The notes below the pieces were generated by a model. It saw only the letters and a program-made list of their open reading frames with translations, had not been told where the DNA came from and made no database searches. A stretch of DNA of 64,000 bases. Origin: Neobacillus sp. PS3-12 (GTDB taxonomy: Bacteria; Bacillota; Bacilli; Bacillales; Cytobacillaceae). Both the position numbers and the translations under genes were made by a program. Location: the NCBI RefSeq assembly GCF_030915385.1, contig NZ_CP133268.1, positions 1,054,001 to 1,118,000 of the forward strand. Reading direction: 5' to 3'. Below are positions 37,230 to 47,283 of this stretch, in pieces. Each line of letters begins with the position of its first letter. Position 1 is the stretch's first letter.

Positions 37230-38371
37230 TTATTTTCTAAGGCGCTTCACAATTTTTGCGGTTTCCTCAGCAGCACTAACAATCTGTTCTTCTGTTGTGT
37301 TATAGCCAAAACTAAACCGTATCGAATTGTTCAAACGCTCTGAATTTTTTCCAAACATCGCTACAAGTACATGGGAAGGTTCAATGGAACCTGCCGTACA
37401 AGCCGAACCGCTCGAGACGGCGATTCCAGCCATGTCCAAATTAACGAGCATCGATTCGACATTTGTACCTGGAAAGCTTAAGTTTAATACATGCGGCAGC
37501 GAATATTCAAGCATTCCGTTTAAGGAAAATTCTACATCCTCGTGCTTAAGTACTTGCATAAACGTTTCTTTAAATTGTTTAAAGCTTTCTTTCTTGCTTT
37601 CCCGCTCCGCTTGAGAAATCAGGACAGCTTCACGAAATCCGCTTATGGACGGAACATTTTCTGTTCCAGCCCGTCTTTTTCGTTCTTGATCGCCGCCGAA
37701 GGACCGTGGAGCTAATTTTACATTTTCCCGTGCAAATAAGAAGCCGGTTCTTTTGGACCGTTAATTTTATGGGCAGAAACTGCTAAAAGGTCGATAAAAC
37801 TTTTATTAACATCGATATTTTCTATCCCATAGGCCTGGACTGCATCTGTATGAAAAAAAGCTTGATGATCAGCGAGAATCTGGCCAATCTCAGTGATAGG
37901 CTGTAAGGTTCCAACCTCGTTGTTGCCATACATCACTGAAACAAGAATCGTATCATCTCGGAGCGAGGCTTTCAATTCTTCAATGCTGATCCGCCCTGTC
38001 TCATCTACAGGTAAATAGGTCACTTCGAATCCCATTCTTTCTAATCTTTGACAAGCATGGAGAACAGCATGATGTTCAACTTGAGTTGTAATGATATGCT
38101 TTCCGTTGTTTTGATAACCTTCGGCAACACCAAACAAGGCCATGTTATCTGCTTCCGTTCCGCCGCTGGTGAAAATAATTTCATTTTGCTTTGCCCCAAT
38201 ACTGGCAGCCAATGTTTCACGGGCCTGATCTAAAAGATGGCGGGCTTCCCTGCCGAATGAATGTATACTTGAGGGATTACCAAAATTTATGTTATGTGCT
38301 TCAAATATTTTCTCGGCCACTTTTGGATGCATTGGTGTTGTTGCGGCATGATCGAGATAAATACGTTCCAT
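37230..38371 (-). pseudogene. yrvO: Cysteine desulfurase YrvO/IscS family, interrupted by a frameshift
   Basis: PLP-dependent enzyme that supplies sulfur to MnmA. The 5' frame runs from ATG 38371 (YLDHAATTPMHPKV) through the PLP lysine block SAHKINGPK, then shifts. The expected continuation GTGFLFARENVKLAPRSFGG begins one frame over at about 37750 and runs without stops to 37230, including the catalytic-cysteine loop SSGSACTAGS. The break lies at CCAAAAGAACC where CCAAAAGGAACC is expected, one G missing. The restored protein would be 381 aa, normal. As this enzyme is expected to be important for growth, a sequence error is likely. Confidence 0.88.
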
Positions 38372-38403
38372 TCCTACACCTTCAATTTCATCATTTTTTT
38401 CAT

Positions 38404-38826
38404 TTAAATATAAAACATATATCCGTCAGATACAACATCATCACTGTGTTTAGCCAAATCATCAATGGTTGTGCTATCAAGAACATCTTTAATCGCATCC
38501 CTAATGCGAATCCAAAGCTCTCTTTTCGCAGGTTCCTCGTCTTCAATCCCCTCAACAGGAGTAATCGGTCCTTCTAGGACGCGGATGACATCCCCTGCAG
38601 TAATGTTGGAGGGCTGATCTGCTAAAACATAACCTCCATATGCTCCCCGAATACTCTTTACCAGCCCGGCATTTCGGAGCGGTGCAATTAATTGTTCTAA
38701 ATAATGCTCTGATAAATCATTGGTTTGGGCTATTGACTTTAAGGAAATCGGCCCCTCCCCATGTCTTTTTGCAAGTTCAATCATAATAGTTAATCCATAG
38801 CGTCCTTTAGTTGAAATTTTCACCAA
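38404..38826 (-). CDS. cymR: Rrf2 family cysteine metabolism repressor CymR
   Basis: Transcription repressor that senses O-acetylserine through cysteine synthase CysK and controls sulfur-uptake and cysteine genes. The 140-aa protein starts MKISTKGRYGLTIMIELAKR (as V from GTG 38826), with a winged-helix DNA-reading part SLKSIAQTNDLSEHYLEQLI and the LRNAGLVKSIRGAYGGY wing. It has no iron-sulfur cysteines, consistent with CymR rather than IscR. It precedes the desulfurase gene by 33 bp. Confidence 0.94.
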   Translation of the reverse strand: MVKISTKGRYGLTIMIELAKRHGEGPISLKSIAQTNDLSEHYLEQLIAPLRNAGLVKSIRGAYGGYVLADQPSNITAGDVIRVLEGPITPVEGIEDEEPAKRELWIRIRDAIKDVLDSTTIDDLAKHSDDVVSDGYMFYI

Positions 38827-39079
38827 CTAACACTCCTTTCAATTTTTCATATAGCGGTATATGTTCCTAATGCGCGAATAATTTAATGAAAAAACTTGAA
38901 TTTCACCTTTTTCAGAATTGCTGATCCTATAAATATAGAATGTACTAAATTAATACTACCAAAATCCTCAGTAATTTGATAGGCATTAGAAATTATAGCA
39001 TAATCTCTGGATATATGCTTTTTGCAGAGAAAATGTTACTGTAATAGTAATAAATGTTTGAAACAATGGAGCGGATTTT

Positions 39080-40351
39080 ATGGCATTAAAACCATTAGCA
39101 TTTCGAATGAGACCTAGGACAATCGATGAGATTGTTGGCCAGGAACATTTAGTTGGCAAAGACAAGATTATTGCCAGGATGGTAAAATCCCGGCAACTAA
39201 CCTCAATGATCCTTTACGGGCCGCCCGGTATCGGCAAAACATCGATCGCAAGTGCGATTGCAGGAAGCACAAATTACGCCTTTCGAACGCTGAATGCAGT
39301 AACAAATAATAAAAAGGACATGGAAATTGTTGCGGCAGAAGCCAAAATGTCCGGAAAAGTCATCCTTCTTTTGGATGAAGTCCATCGCTTAGATAAAGCC
39401 AAACAGGATTTTCTGCTTCCATTTTTAGAAAATGGGATGATTACGTTGATTGGTGCAACTACAAGCAACCCCTACCATGCGATCAATCCCGCGATTCGAA
39501 GCCGTTGTCAAATTTTTGAATTAAAGCCATTAACTCCGGATGAAGTACGGACTGCATTAGTACGTGCTATCAAGGATGAAGAGCGAGGATTTGGGGAATT
39601 AAAGCTTGATATACCAGATGAGGCGTTAGACCATTTTGCCAATGGTTCAAATGGGGATGTCCGAAGTGCGTTAAATGCACTAGAATTAGCAGTATTATCA
39701 ACAGATCCAAATCAAGAGGGTATCATTCTTATCGATTTAGGAACAGCAGAAGAGTGCCTGCAAAAGAAAAGCTTTGCCCATGATAAAGATGGTGATGCCC
39801 ATTATGATGTATTGTCAGCTTTTCAAAAATCGATTCGCGGCAGTGATGTCAATGCAGCCCTTCACTATTTAGGCAGGCTGATTGAAGCTGGCGATCTTAT
39901 TAGTATCAGCCGACGCCTCTTGGTTATTGCCTACGAAGATGTTGGTCTTGCCTCCCCGCAGGCTGGAGCCCGTACCTTAGCGGCAATTGAAACTGCAGAA
40001 AGAGTCGGTTTTCCAGAGGCAAGGATTCCACTTGCAAATGCAGTGATTGAATTATGCCTTTCGCCAAAATCGAACTCTGCGGTTTTAGCCATTGAGGCAG
40101 CCCTAAGTGATATTCAAAAAGGAATTGTCGGCGAGGTTCCCGACCACTTAAAGGATGCGCATTACAAAGGAGCAAAGGACTTGGGCCGAGGCATCGATTA
40201 CCTTTACCCGCACAATTACGAAAATGGCTGGGTCAGACAGCAATACTTACCAGATAGAATCAAAAATAAACAATACTACCAACCGAAAAAAACCGGTAAA
40301 TTTGAACAGGCACTTGGCGTTGTTTATGAAAAATTAAATAAAAGCAAATAA
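39080..40351 (+). CDS. rarA: Replication-associated recombination protein RarA (MgsA)
   Basis: AAA+ ATPase related to clamp loaders that acts at stalled forks with RecA and SSB. Walker A is YGPPGIGKTSIAS near residue 50, Walker B LLLDEVHRL near 95, sensor 1 IGATTSNP and the Arg finger in AIRSRCQIFEL. The C-terminal tetramerisation domain (SRRLLVIAYEDVGLASPQA) is complete. 423 aa is normal. Divergent from cymR with a 253-bp spacer that shows no other gene. A bidirectional hairpin at 40349-40380 ends it. Confidence 0.96.
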   Translation: MALKPLAFRMRPRTIDEIVGQEHLVGKDKIIARMVKSRQLTSMILYGPPGIGKTSIASAIAGSTNYAFRTLNAVTNNKKDMEIVAAEAKMSGKVILLLDEVHRLDKAKQDFLLPFLENGMITLIGATTSNPYHAINPAIRSRCQIFELKPLTPDEVRTALVRAIKDEERGFGELKLDIPDEALDHFANGSNGDVRSALNALELAVLSTDPNQEGIILIDLGTAEECLQKKSFAHDKDGDAHYDVLSAFQKSIRGSDVNAALHYLGRLIEAGDLISISRRLLVIAYEDVGLASPQAGARTLAAIETAERVGFPEARIPLANAVIELCLSPKSNSAVLAIEAALSDIQKGIVGEVPDHLKDAHYKGAKDLGRGIDYLYPHNYENGWVRQQYLPDRIKNKQYYQPKKTGKFEQALGVVYEKLNKSK

Positions 40352-40380
40352 AAATCTGCCTTTGTATGGGCAGATTTTTT
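40349..40380. terminator. Bidirectional terminator between rarA and the ABC permease
   Basis: AAAAATCTGCC pairs with GGCAGATTTTTT around TTTGTATG, with A and T runs giving U tracts on both transcripts. Confidence 0.85.
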
Positions 40381-40385
40381 ATACT

Positions 40386-41336
40386 TTAAGCTGCAACATC
40401 CCTTTTGTTAAAAACATAGAAAGCAAGAAAATGAAATAGGAGGAAATAAGCGAACAGGACAACGACCGAAAAAGATAATGTCATCCCTTCGATCAAAGGC
40501 GTTCCTTCAAAATACGGCATTAAATCAGTATTCGCAAATAAAATATATTTTGCCCATGAGAACTTTAATGACAGCAGTTCCGTCAATTGAGTACCTGTAA
40601 ACATCAAAAATATCGAAAGACCGACTGCAAGTGAACTGTTTCGAAATACAGCAGAAATCATAAAAGCCATCGTTGCCAGCATGATCATATTGATCGAGTT
40701 CAATCCATAATAGATCAGCATATGTACAAACATACTTTGTTCACTAACAATTCCATTATTATAATTCAAGTAAATGGACGAATGATCAGCTGTCCCAAAT
40801 AAAATCGCACCTATTGCTGAAGAATAGGCAAATAAAATCACCAGCAGAAAAATAGCATACAATAAAATCGTTAAATATTTTGAAAGCAATATTTTTACTC
40901 TCATAATTGGCCTTATTAATAGCAGTTTAATTGTTCCCCAAGTAAATTCACTGGCCACAATTCCTGCTGAAATAATGATCGTAAACAATCCTGCGACATC
41001 AATTAACTCAGCGGCACTATTAACAAAATCCCAAAGATGATAGCTAGTTTCTGGCGGAATATGATGTTTAATTCGATAGGAATTAATCGTGATTTGCTTC
41101 TTAAAATCTTGTTTTTCTAACGGTGAGCGGCTGCCCTCCATCTGCCTCTGTAATGCTACATTTTCCTGCTTTAGATTTTGTTCCCAGTTCTTTGTCCCTT
41201 CAAAATTGGTGTCATTTTGTTCAAACTTTAATACGACACCGAAAATGGTAGTTGCGATCAAGAGAATGGCAATCATAACATATGTACCCGGCCGTTTAAA
41301 TATCTTCATCCATTCATTTTGGATTAGCCCAATCAT
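40386..41336 (-). CDS. ABC-2 type transporter permease
   Basis: Membrane subunit of an ABC exporter, 316 aa. Six hydrophobic segments: one near the N-terminus (VMIAILLIATTIFGVVL), then a soluble loop (residues 40-100) and five more (such as LFTIIISAGIVASEFTWGTI and LSFSVVVLFAYFLLFHFLAF). The ASEFTWGTIKLLLIRPIMR stretch is characteristic of ABC-2 permeases. Start ATG overlaps the ATPase stop by 4 bp. Substrate unknown; related pairs export peptides or antibiotics or move lipids. It lies in an inserted segment between rarA and tcdA. Confidence 0.85.
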   Translation of the reverse strand: MIGLIQNEWMKIFKRPGTYVMIAILLIATTIFGVVLKFEQNDTNFEGTKNWEQNLKQENVALQRQMEGSRSPLEKQDFKKQITINSYRIKHHIPPETSYHLWDFVNSAAELIDVAGLFTIIISAGIVASEFTWGTIKLLLIRPIMRVKILLSKYLTILLYAIFLLVILFAYSSAIGAILFGTADHSSIYLNYNNGIVSEQSMFVHMLIYYGLNSINMIMLATMAFMISAVFRNSSLAVGLSIFLMFTGTQLTELLSLKFSWAKYILFANTDLMPYFEGTPLIEGMTLSFSVVVLFAYFLLFHFLAFYVFNKRDVAA

Positions 41337-42250
41337 GATCTAACATCCCCTTTTTCACTAGTTACCTCAAGGAAGCGGTCCTCTAGCGTTTTGGTTGCTT
41401 CCCTAATGCCAAAGATTTGAACATCGGCCGCTATGAGTTCCTTTACTGCAGCGGGGACTTCTTCTCTTTTTAATTGTACGGTTATTCCTTTCCGTGATGT
41501 TGTTACTCTTCGTCCTTGGTTCTGCAGCACCGAAGTAGCTGTATCACTTGGAACTACCTCAAATTCGTATACGCTATCAGCACCATGAATAAATTCCTCA
41601 ACAAGCTGGACATCAACAAGGCGTCCATTCTGGATAATACCGATTCGGTCGCACATCATTTCCATTTCAGAAAGCAAATGGCTCGAGACGATCACTGCCA
41701 TATTTTTTTCACGGGCAAGAAGCCGCAAATAATCCCGAATTTCTCTGATTCCAGCTGGATCCAGCCCATTTGTCGGTTCATCAAGAATCAGTACTTCTGG
41801 ATCATGCAAAAGACATTGTGCTAAGCCTAAGCGTTGCCGCATCCCAAGCGAATAGGTTTTTACTTTATCATGAATTCTCTCCGTTAAGCCAACAAGCTCA
41901 ACAACCTCATTAATTTTCTCCTTTTCTACTCCATTTGTCATTCTTGAAAAATGAACAAGGTTATCGTATCCACTCATAAATTTATACATTTCCGGATTTT
42001 CCACGATTGCTCCTACATGGCCCACAGCTTCTGTAAAGTGCTTCTTTATGCTGGCCCCGGCAATCGTGATATCACCCGAGGTAATCCCCATCAAGCCTAC
42101 CATCATCCGAATGGTTGTCGTCTTTCCTGCTCCATTTGGACCTAAAAAGCCAAACACTTCTCCTTTATTAACGACAAAGCTAATATCATCTATGATGGTC
42201 CTGCCTCTAATCACTTTTGTCACACTCTTTAACTCTACGATTGGTTCCAA
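41333..42250 (-). CDS. ABC transporter ATP-binding protein
   Basis: Partner ATPase of the adjoining permease, 305 aa. Walker A GFLGPNGAGKTTTIRM is at about residues 33-48, signature YSLGMRQRLGLAQ and Walker B VLILDEPTNGLDP. A C-terminal domain of about 90 residues after the ATPase core (VYEFEVVPSDTATSVL) is typical of bacitracin-type and NatA-like exporters. Start is TTG 42250, behind GGAGATAGAGC. No two-component system lies nearby. Confidence 0.9.
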   Translation of the reverse strand: MEPIVELKSVTKVIRGRTIIDDISFVVNKGEVFGFLGPNGAGKTTTIRMMVGLMGITSGDITIAGASIKKHFTEAVGHVGAIVENPEMYKFMSGYDNLVHFSRMTNGVEKEKINEVVELVGLTERIHDKVKTYSLGMRQRLGLAQCLLHDPEVLILDEPTNGLDPAGIREIRDYLRLLAREKNMAVIVSSHLLSEMEMMCDRIGIIQNGRLVDVQLVEEFIHGADSVYEFEVVPSDTATSVLQNQGRRVTTSRKGITVQLKREEVPAAVKELIAADVQIFGIREATKTLEDRFLEVTSEKGDVRS

Positions 42251-42361
42251 GCTCTATCTCCTTCCTTTAGACAAGTACTAGACAATTTTACCAAATTGGT
42301 AACTTTTTTTCTTGTTTAATTAGGTATAATTATTAACAAATCTAAGATTGGAGATGTGTGC

Positions 42362-42685
42362 ATGGTCTATAAATCCCGAACTGAATCAAAGGAATTATTA
42401 ACTTTACGATCTTTAAAATTACGAATGGAACTGTCCGATAAAGATGCAAAAAAATATTCTTCCGTTGAAAAAGGCTTTGAGGGGGAGAGAATGTTTGATG
42501 AATTTTTAGAAACAATCGCAGGGAATTGGTTAACTTTAAATGACTTGGGGCTTAGGAAGACGATTAGAAGAATACTTTCGAAAAATTTTAAGGAAATGGG
42601 GAATGGTCCCGCAACTTACTATATAAAGCCATCAGGTAATCTTCTCAAAAAGAAAACCCCCAAACAGTATAGTTCAGGGATTTAA
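42362..42685 (+). pseudogene. Truncated gene resembling the N-terminus of a NERD-domain protein
   Basis: A 107-aa frame starts at ATG 42362 behind TTGGAG. The first 60 residues (MVYKSRTESKELLTLRSLKL, then KGFEGERMFDEFLE and TLNDLGL) look like the beginning of nuclease-related NERD-domain proteins of Bacillus, which normally run to 300 residues or so. The remainder (KTIRRILSKNFKEMGNGPAT and a Lys-rich end) has no NERD features. This suggests a gene that lost its middle and end by deletion, but a distinct small protein cannot be excluded. No catalytic residues are present. Confidence 0.5.
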
Positions 42686-42694
42686 TCGCCAATT

Positions 42695-43456
42695 TTAGTC
42701 AGACACACGGGTAATTTTAATATCTTTAAGTAATTGATTTACAACGTAGCTTGCCATGATTAATCCGGCAACCGATGGCACGAATGCATTCGATGCAGGA
42801 GGCATTTGTGCCTTCCTGATTTCGGCATTTTCTTTTCCAACTACTTTTCTCACGTCCTCACGAATTACGATTGGACTTTCATCTGAAAAAACCACTGGTA
42901 TTCCCTTACGGATCCCTTCTTTTCGCAGTTTTGTGCGGATCACCTTTGCAATTGGGTCCGTATGGGTTTTAGATATATCGGCAATTTGAAAGCGTGTTGG
43001 ATCAATTTTATTAGCAGCGCCCATGCTAGAAATGATCGGGATATTCCGCTTTAAGCATTCTTTCATCAAATGAATCTTGTAAACAATTGTATCGGAAGCA
43101 TCAACAACAAAATCCAAATTATAATCAAATATTTGCTCATAGGTCTCTTCGGTATAAAAAATCTTTAAAGCAACTACTTCACAGTCAGGGTTAATATCTT
43201 GGATTCGTTCTTTCATTAAATCAGCCTTGGGCTGGCCCACAGTTGACAACAGGGCAATTATCTGGCGGTTAACGTTTGTGATATCGACATCATCTTTATC
43301 AATTAAAATCAGGCGGCCAACCCCTGATCGGGCCAATGCTTCTGCCGCAAAAGAACCGACACCTCCGATTCCCAGAACCGCAACGGTACTGTTCTTCATG
43401 ATGTCGAGTCCTTCTTTCCCAATTGCCAATTCATTTCTTGAGAATTGATGTAACAT
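42695..43456 (-). CDS. tcdA: tRNA threonylcarbamoyladenosine dehydratase TcdA (YrvM)
   Basis: E1-like ATP-dependent enzyme that cyclises t6A37 to ct6A in ANN-decoding tRNAs. The Rossmann ATP loop is VLGIGGVGSFAAEALARSG near residue 28, with the ThiF/MoeB pattern LIDKDDVDITNVNRQ following. The C-terminal part has PPASNAFVPSVAGLIMASYV. I start at ATG 43456 (MLHQFSRNE) 6 bp after GGAGTG, giving 253 aa. It lies downstream of 6S RNA and aspS, as in B. subtilis. Confidence 0.94.
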   Translation of the reverse strand: MLHQFSRNELAIGKEGLDIMKNSTVAVLGIGGVGSFAAEALARSGVGRLILIDKDDVDITNVNRQIIALLSTVGQPKADLMKERIQDINPDCEVVALKIFYTEETYEQIFDYNLDFVVDASDTIVYKIHLMKECLKRNIPIISSMGAANKIDPTRFQIADISKTHTDPIAKVIRTKLRKEGIRKGIPVVFSDESPIVIREDVRKVVGKENAEIRKAQMPPASNAFVPSVAGLIMASYVVNQLLKDIKITRVSD

Positions 43457-43596
43457 ATATTTCACTCCATTATTAAAATTCGCTTACATTTCTTTTTCCC
43501 GTAAAAAAATATATCATACACGATGTTAAATGCAAGTATTTCCATAGGAATACAAAAAAATCCCCCATTTTTACGGGAGATTACGAACGTAAAAGA

Positions 43597-43792
43597 GTCC
43601 CGAGCGTGCCGTCGTTTTAAACCTTTGTTTTGATCCCGCCCTCGGCAGGTGGGTGTCCTGTTTCCAGCTTTTGTAAGTCCCCTTAAATCCCGATGGATTG
43701 GGGCATTTACGCTGCTAGAAAACTCTAGACTCCCTTAGATAAAATGTTCGGTCAAAACTTCAGGTATACCAACGTACACTTCAGGACTCTTT
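43597..43792 (-). ncRNA. bsrA: 6S RNA (6S-1 / BsrA type)
   Basis: 6S RNA mimics an open promoter and binds the sigma-A holoenzyme. The minus strand between aspS and tcdA, the known place of B. subtilis bsrA, contains GGAAACAGGACACCCACCTG, GGCGGGATCAAAAC and GACGGCACGCTCGGGACT, all hallmarks of 6S-1. The termini AAAGAGTCCTGAAGTG and CGGGACTCTTTT pair to close the long stem. A central GGGACTTACAAAAGCTGGAA flank and a large open region fit the family fold. Ends are estimated to a few bases. Downstream, CCCGTAAAAATGGGGG may be its terminator at about 43562-43580. Confidence 0.92.
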
Positions 43793-43852
43793 ATTTATTG
43801 ATTTTATTCTAGCATAGTTGAAAGCGCTATTCAACCTTAACAAAATAGGCTA

Positions 43853-45628
43853 TTATTTATTTTTCTTAACGTTCAATGACAAGTGAAGTTCATGTAATTG
43901 TTCCAAAGAAACCTCACCAGGAGCATCTGTAAGCAAGCAGCTTGCACTTGCTGTTTTAGGGAATGCAATGGTATCACGAAGATTAGAGCTGCCTGCAAGA
44001 AGCATAACAAGACGATCCAAGCCCATGGCGATTCCACCATGTGGAGGTGTTCCGTATTCAAAGGCTGTCATTAAGAAACCAAATTGCTCATTGGCTGCTT
44101 CAGGAGTAAATCCAAGCACCTTGAACATTCTTTCCTGAATATCACGTTCAAAAATCCGCAGTGAACCTCCGCCAAGCTCATATCCATTTAAAACAATGTC
44201 ATAAGCTTGAGCTCTAACTTTTTCAGGCTCACTTTCAAGGAGTGGAAGATCTTCCCTAAATGGCATTGTAAATGGATGGTGGGCAGCATAATAACGATTG
44301 TCGTCTTCAGAGTACTCAAATAATGGCCAATCGGTAACCCATAGGAAATTGAATAAGCTTTGATCAATTAAATCTAATTCTTTACCCAACTTTATCCTTA
44401 ATGCACCCAATGAGTCAGCAACCACACTCTTTTTATCGGCAACAAATACAAGTATATCTCCAATATTGGCTTCAAGTGTAGCCGAAATGGCTTTACTTTC
44501 ATCCTCTGTAAAGAATTTTGCAATCGGACCTTTTAAGCCATCCTCTTCAACCTTAAGCCAGGCAAGTCCTTTTGCTCCGTAAACAGCAACAAATTCCGTT
44601 AAAGCATCCATGTCTTTGCGTGAATATTTTTCTGCCGCACCTTTGACATTAATCCCTTTTACTTGTCCGCCTTTTTCAACTGCTGCTGCAAAAACCTTAA
44701 AGCCGGAGTTTTTAACGATTTCGGAAAGATCAACAAGTTCAAGACCAAAACGCGTATCAGGCTTATCAGAACCAAAACGGCCCATTGCCTCATCATAGGT
44801 CATTCTTGGGAATGGAGTTGAAATCTCAATTCCTTTCACTTCTTTCATCACTTTCGTCATCATGTTTTCCATCAGGTTCATGATATCGTCCTGACCTAAA
44901 AAGCTTGTCTCAATATCGACCTGTGTAAATTCAGGCTGACGGTCTGCACGCAAATCCTCATCACGGAAGCAGCGAGCGATTTGATAGTACCTTTCAATTC
45001 CTCCTACCATCAACAACTGCTTAAATAGCTGTGGTGATTGTGGAAGAGCATAGAACTCACCAGGATGAACGCGACTGGGCACAAGATAGTCACGTGCTCC
45101 TTCTGGTGTGCTTTTTGTTAAAATTGGTGTTTCAATATCTAAAAACTCTTCAGAATCAAGAAAATCCCGAATCGATTTTGTCACTTGATGACGCATTTTT
45201 AATGTGTTAAAAATAACGGGTCTGCGGAAATCCAAATAGCGGTATTTAAGCCTTACATCTTCTGAAACATCGGTCTTATCCGCAATTTCAAAAGGCGGAG
45301 TTTTTGCCGCATTAAGGATTGTCACTGATTTCGCCTGAACCTCAATTTTACCAGTAGAGATGCTGTCATTAAAGGTCGCTTCTTCGCGGGCAACAACAGT
45401 CCCTTCCACACTAAGTACGTATTCACTGCGGATTTTTTCAGCAGTTTGCAATGCTTCCAAAGATGTTTCGGGATTAAATACAACTTGAACAATGCCGCTG
45501 CGGTCCCTTAAATCAATAAAAATCAACCCGCCCAAATCACGGCGTGTTTGCACCCAGCCTTTTAATGTTACCTTTTCACCTACCGCTGTTTCTGGTACTT
45601 CTCCACAAAAATAACTTCTGCCAAACAT
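43853..45628 (-). CDS. aspS: Aspartyl-tRNA synthetase AspS
   Basis: Class II enzyme charging tRNA-Asp. The N-terminal OB-fold binds the anticodon ([20 protein letters not shown]). The catalytic domain has motif 2 [16 protein letters not shown], the bacterial GAD insert and motif 3 [15 protein letters not shown]. At 591 aa it is full length. ATG is preceded by AAGGGGGA. It follows hisS by 16 bp and shares the T-box leader of that gene. Confidence 0.97.
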   Translation of the reverse strand: MFGRSYFCGEVPETAVGEKVTLKGWVQTRRDLGGLIFIDLRDRSGIVQVVFNPETSLEALQTAEKIRSEYVLSVEGTVVAREEATFNDSISTGKIEVQAKSVTILNAAKTPPFEIADKTDVSEDVRLKYRYLDFRRPVIFNTLKMRHQVTKSIRDFLDSEEFLDIETPILTKSTPEGARDYLVPSRVHPGEFYALPQSPQLFKQLLMVGGIERYYQIARCFRDEDLRADRQPEFTQVDIETSFLGQDDIMNLMENMMTKVMKEVKGIEISTPFPRMTYDEAMGRFGSDKPDTRFGLELVDLSEIVKNSGFKVFAAAVEKGGQVKGINVKGAAEKYSRKDMDALTEFVAVYGAKGLAWLKVEEDGLKGPIAKFFTEDESKAISATLEANIGDILVFVADKKSVVADSLGALRIKLGKELDLIDQSLFNFLWVTDWPLFEYSEDDNRYYAAHHPFTMPFREDLPLLESEPEKVRAQAYDIVLNGYELGGGSLRIFERDIQERMFKVLGFTPEAANEQFGFLMTAFEYGTPPHGGIAMGLDRLVMLLAGSSNLRDTIAFPKTASASCLLTDAPGEVSLEQLHELHLSLNVKKNK

Positions 45629-45644
45629 AATCTGATGATCCCCC

Positions 45645-46916
45645 TTATACTTGCAATTCTTGGAAATATTTTATAAATAAAGCTAATTCTACTTCTACTT
45701 GCTCGCCAGTTTCCATGTTTTTCAAATTGATCTTATTGTTTTGGAGTTCTTCTTCTCCTAAAACTGCAACATATTTTGCTTTCATGCGGTCAGCAGCTTT
45801 AAATTGGGCCTTAATTTTTTTGTCCAAATAATCTCTTTCAGCTGAAAAACCGGCAAACCGCAGCTGCTGTAAAAGCCCTACGGTATAATCTTTTGCTTCC
45901 TCACCAAGAGAAACTAAATATATATCAATTCCTTGATTGGTATTAAGGTCAATTCCTTCTGCGTTAAGCGCAGCAATAAATCTTTCAATACTTAAGGCAA
46001 AACCGATTCCTGGTGTTTCAGGACCGCCGATTTCTTCGACTAAGCCATTATAGCGGCCGCCGCCGCATAAAGTTGTTATCGCACCAAAGCCTTCTGCATT
46101 ACTCATAATTTCAAACGCTGTGTGGTTATAGTAATCTAAACCACGAACAAGGTTTGGGTCTACTTCAAATGAAATATTTAAAAGCGTTAAATATTGCTGA
46201 AGTTTTTCAAAATATTTTTTCGAATAATCATTTAAATAATCAATGATCGAAGGTGCTGTCTTCATTAATTCATGATCATGGTCCTGCTTACAATCAAGAA
46301 TTCTTAGCGGATTTTTGTCCAATCTTTTTTGACAATCCTCACAGAATTCGTTGATCCTTGGACTAAAGTGATTCACAAGTGCTTCGCGGTGAGCATGTCT
46401 GCTCTCCTTATCGCCTAAACTATTAATAACAAGCTTTAACTTTTTTAGACCCATTTCTTTATAGAGATTGATTGCGAGGGAAATAACCTCAGCATCAATC
46501 GCGGGGTCATTGCTTCCTAATGCCTCAATTCCGAATTGGACAAATTGACGGAAACGGCCTGCCTGCGGACGCTCGTATCGAAACATCGGCCCCATGTAAT
46601 AGAGCTTTACAGGTTGATTGGCATTTCCAAACATTTTTTTCTCGACATAGGCTCTAACCGTTGAGGCGGTTCCTTCCGGTCTTAAGGTGAGATCACGGTC
46701 ACCGCGGTCTTTGAACGTGTACATTTCCTTTTGAACGATATCGGTTGTATCTCCAACCCCTCGTAAGAACAATTCTGTATGTTCAAAAATTGGGGTACGG
46801 ATTTCGTGGTATTGATATTTTTCACAAAGCTCTCTCGCTTTGTTTTCAATCAACTGCCATTTTTCAACTTCACCTGGCAGTATGTCTTGAGTTCCTCTAG
46901 GGATGCTGATTGACAT
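45645..46916 (-). CDS. hisS: Histidyl-tRNA synthetase HisS
   Basis: Class II synthetase for tRNA-His. Motif 2 is [19 protein letters not shown]; histidine-binding blocks are [24 protein letters not shown] and GGGRYNGLV. The C-terminal anticodon-binding domain is complete. I start at ATG 46916 ([12 protein letters not shown]) behind AAAAGGAGGA, giving 424 aa; the open frame to 46961 has no better site. Expression with aspS is governed by the upstream T-box. Confidence 0.97.
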   Translation of the reverse strand: MSISIPRGTQDILPGEVEKWQLIENKARELCEKYQYHEIRTPIFEHTELFLRGVGDTTDIVQKEMYTFKDRGDRDLTLRPEGTASTVRAYVEKKMFGNANQPVKLYYMGPMFRYERPQAGRFRQFVQFGIEALGSNDPAIDAEVISLAINLYKEMGLKKLKLVINSLGDKESRHAHREALVNHFSPRINEFCEDCQKRLDKNPLRILDCKQDHDHELMKTAPSIIDYLNDYSKKYFEKLQQYLTLLNISFEVDPNLVRGLDYYNHTAFEIMSNAEGFGAITTLCGGGRYNGLVEEIGGPETPGIGFALSIERFIAALNAEGIDLNTNQGIDIYLVSLGEEAKDYTVGLLQQLRFAGFSAERDYLDKKIKAQFKAADRMKAKYVAVLGEEELQNNKINLKNMETGEQVEVELALFIKYFQELQV

Positions 46917-46966
46917 AAGAGTTCCCTTCCTCCTTTTGGATTTTAAATCTTCGTTAACCAAGACAA

Positions 46967-47225
46967 ATAAAAAAACTCCCGTCCCTTGTTATAAATAACA
47001 AGGGACGAGAGTTTGATCCCGTGGTGCCACCCTAGTTGAAGTGCAAATAGATGCACTTCCGCTCTTACCGTTAACGCCTGGTTACGTTCTCCTCCTACTA
47101 GAGACTTGCTTTTTCAGAGGGAAGCCTACGGAGTGTTCATTCATTAAGACACATGCAGAAATGCTCGCAGCCCAAGGCATTTCCTCTCTTACCATGTTGT
47201 GATACTTAACTACTATGCTCCATCA
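46967..47225 (-). promoter_or_regulatory. T-box riboswitch before hisS-aspS
   Basis: Minus-strand leader with the T-box core AGGGTGGCACCACG (47020-47033) followed by the strong terminator CTCTCGTCCCTTGTTATTTA / ACAAGGGACGGGAG with a T run. Stem I contains AGAGAGGAA, and GAACACTCC holds a CAC histidine codon that could be the specifier (inferred). Confidence 0.92.
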
Positions 47226-47283
47226 TTGGTTATATTCATAAAGTTATCAGATTACATAATCATACGAAGCTTATCGAATAATG

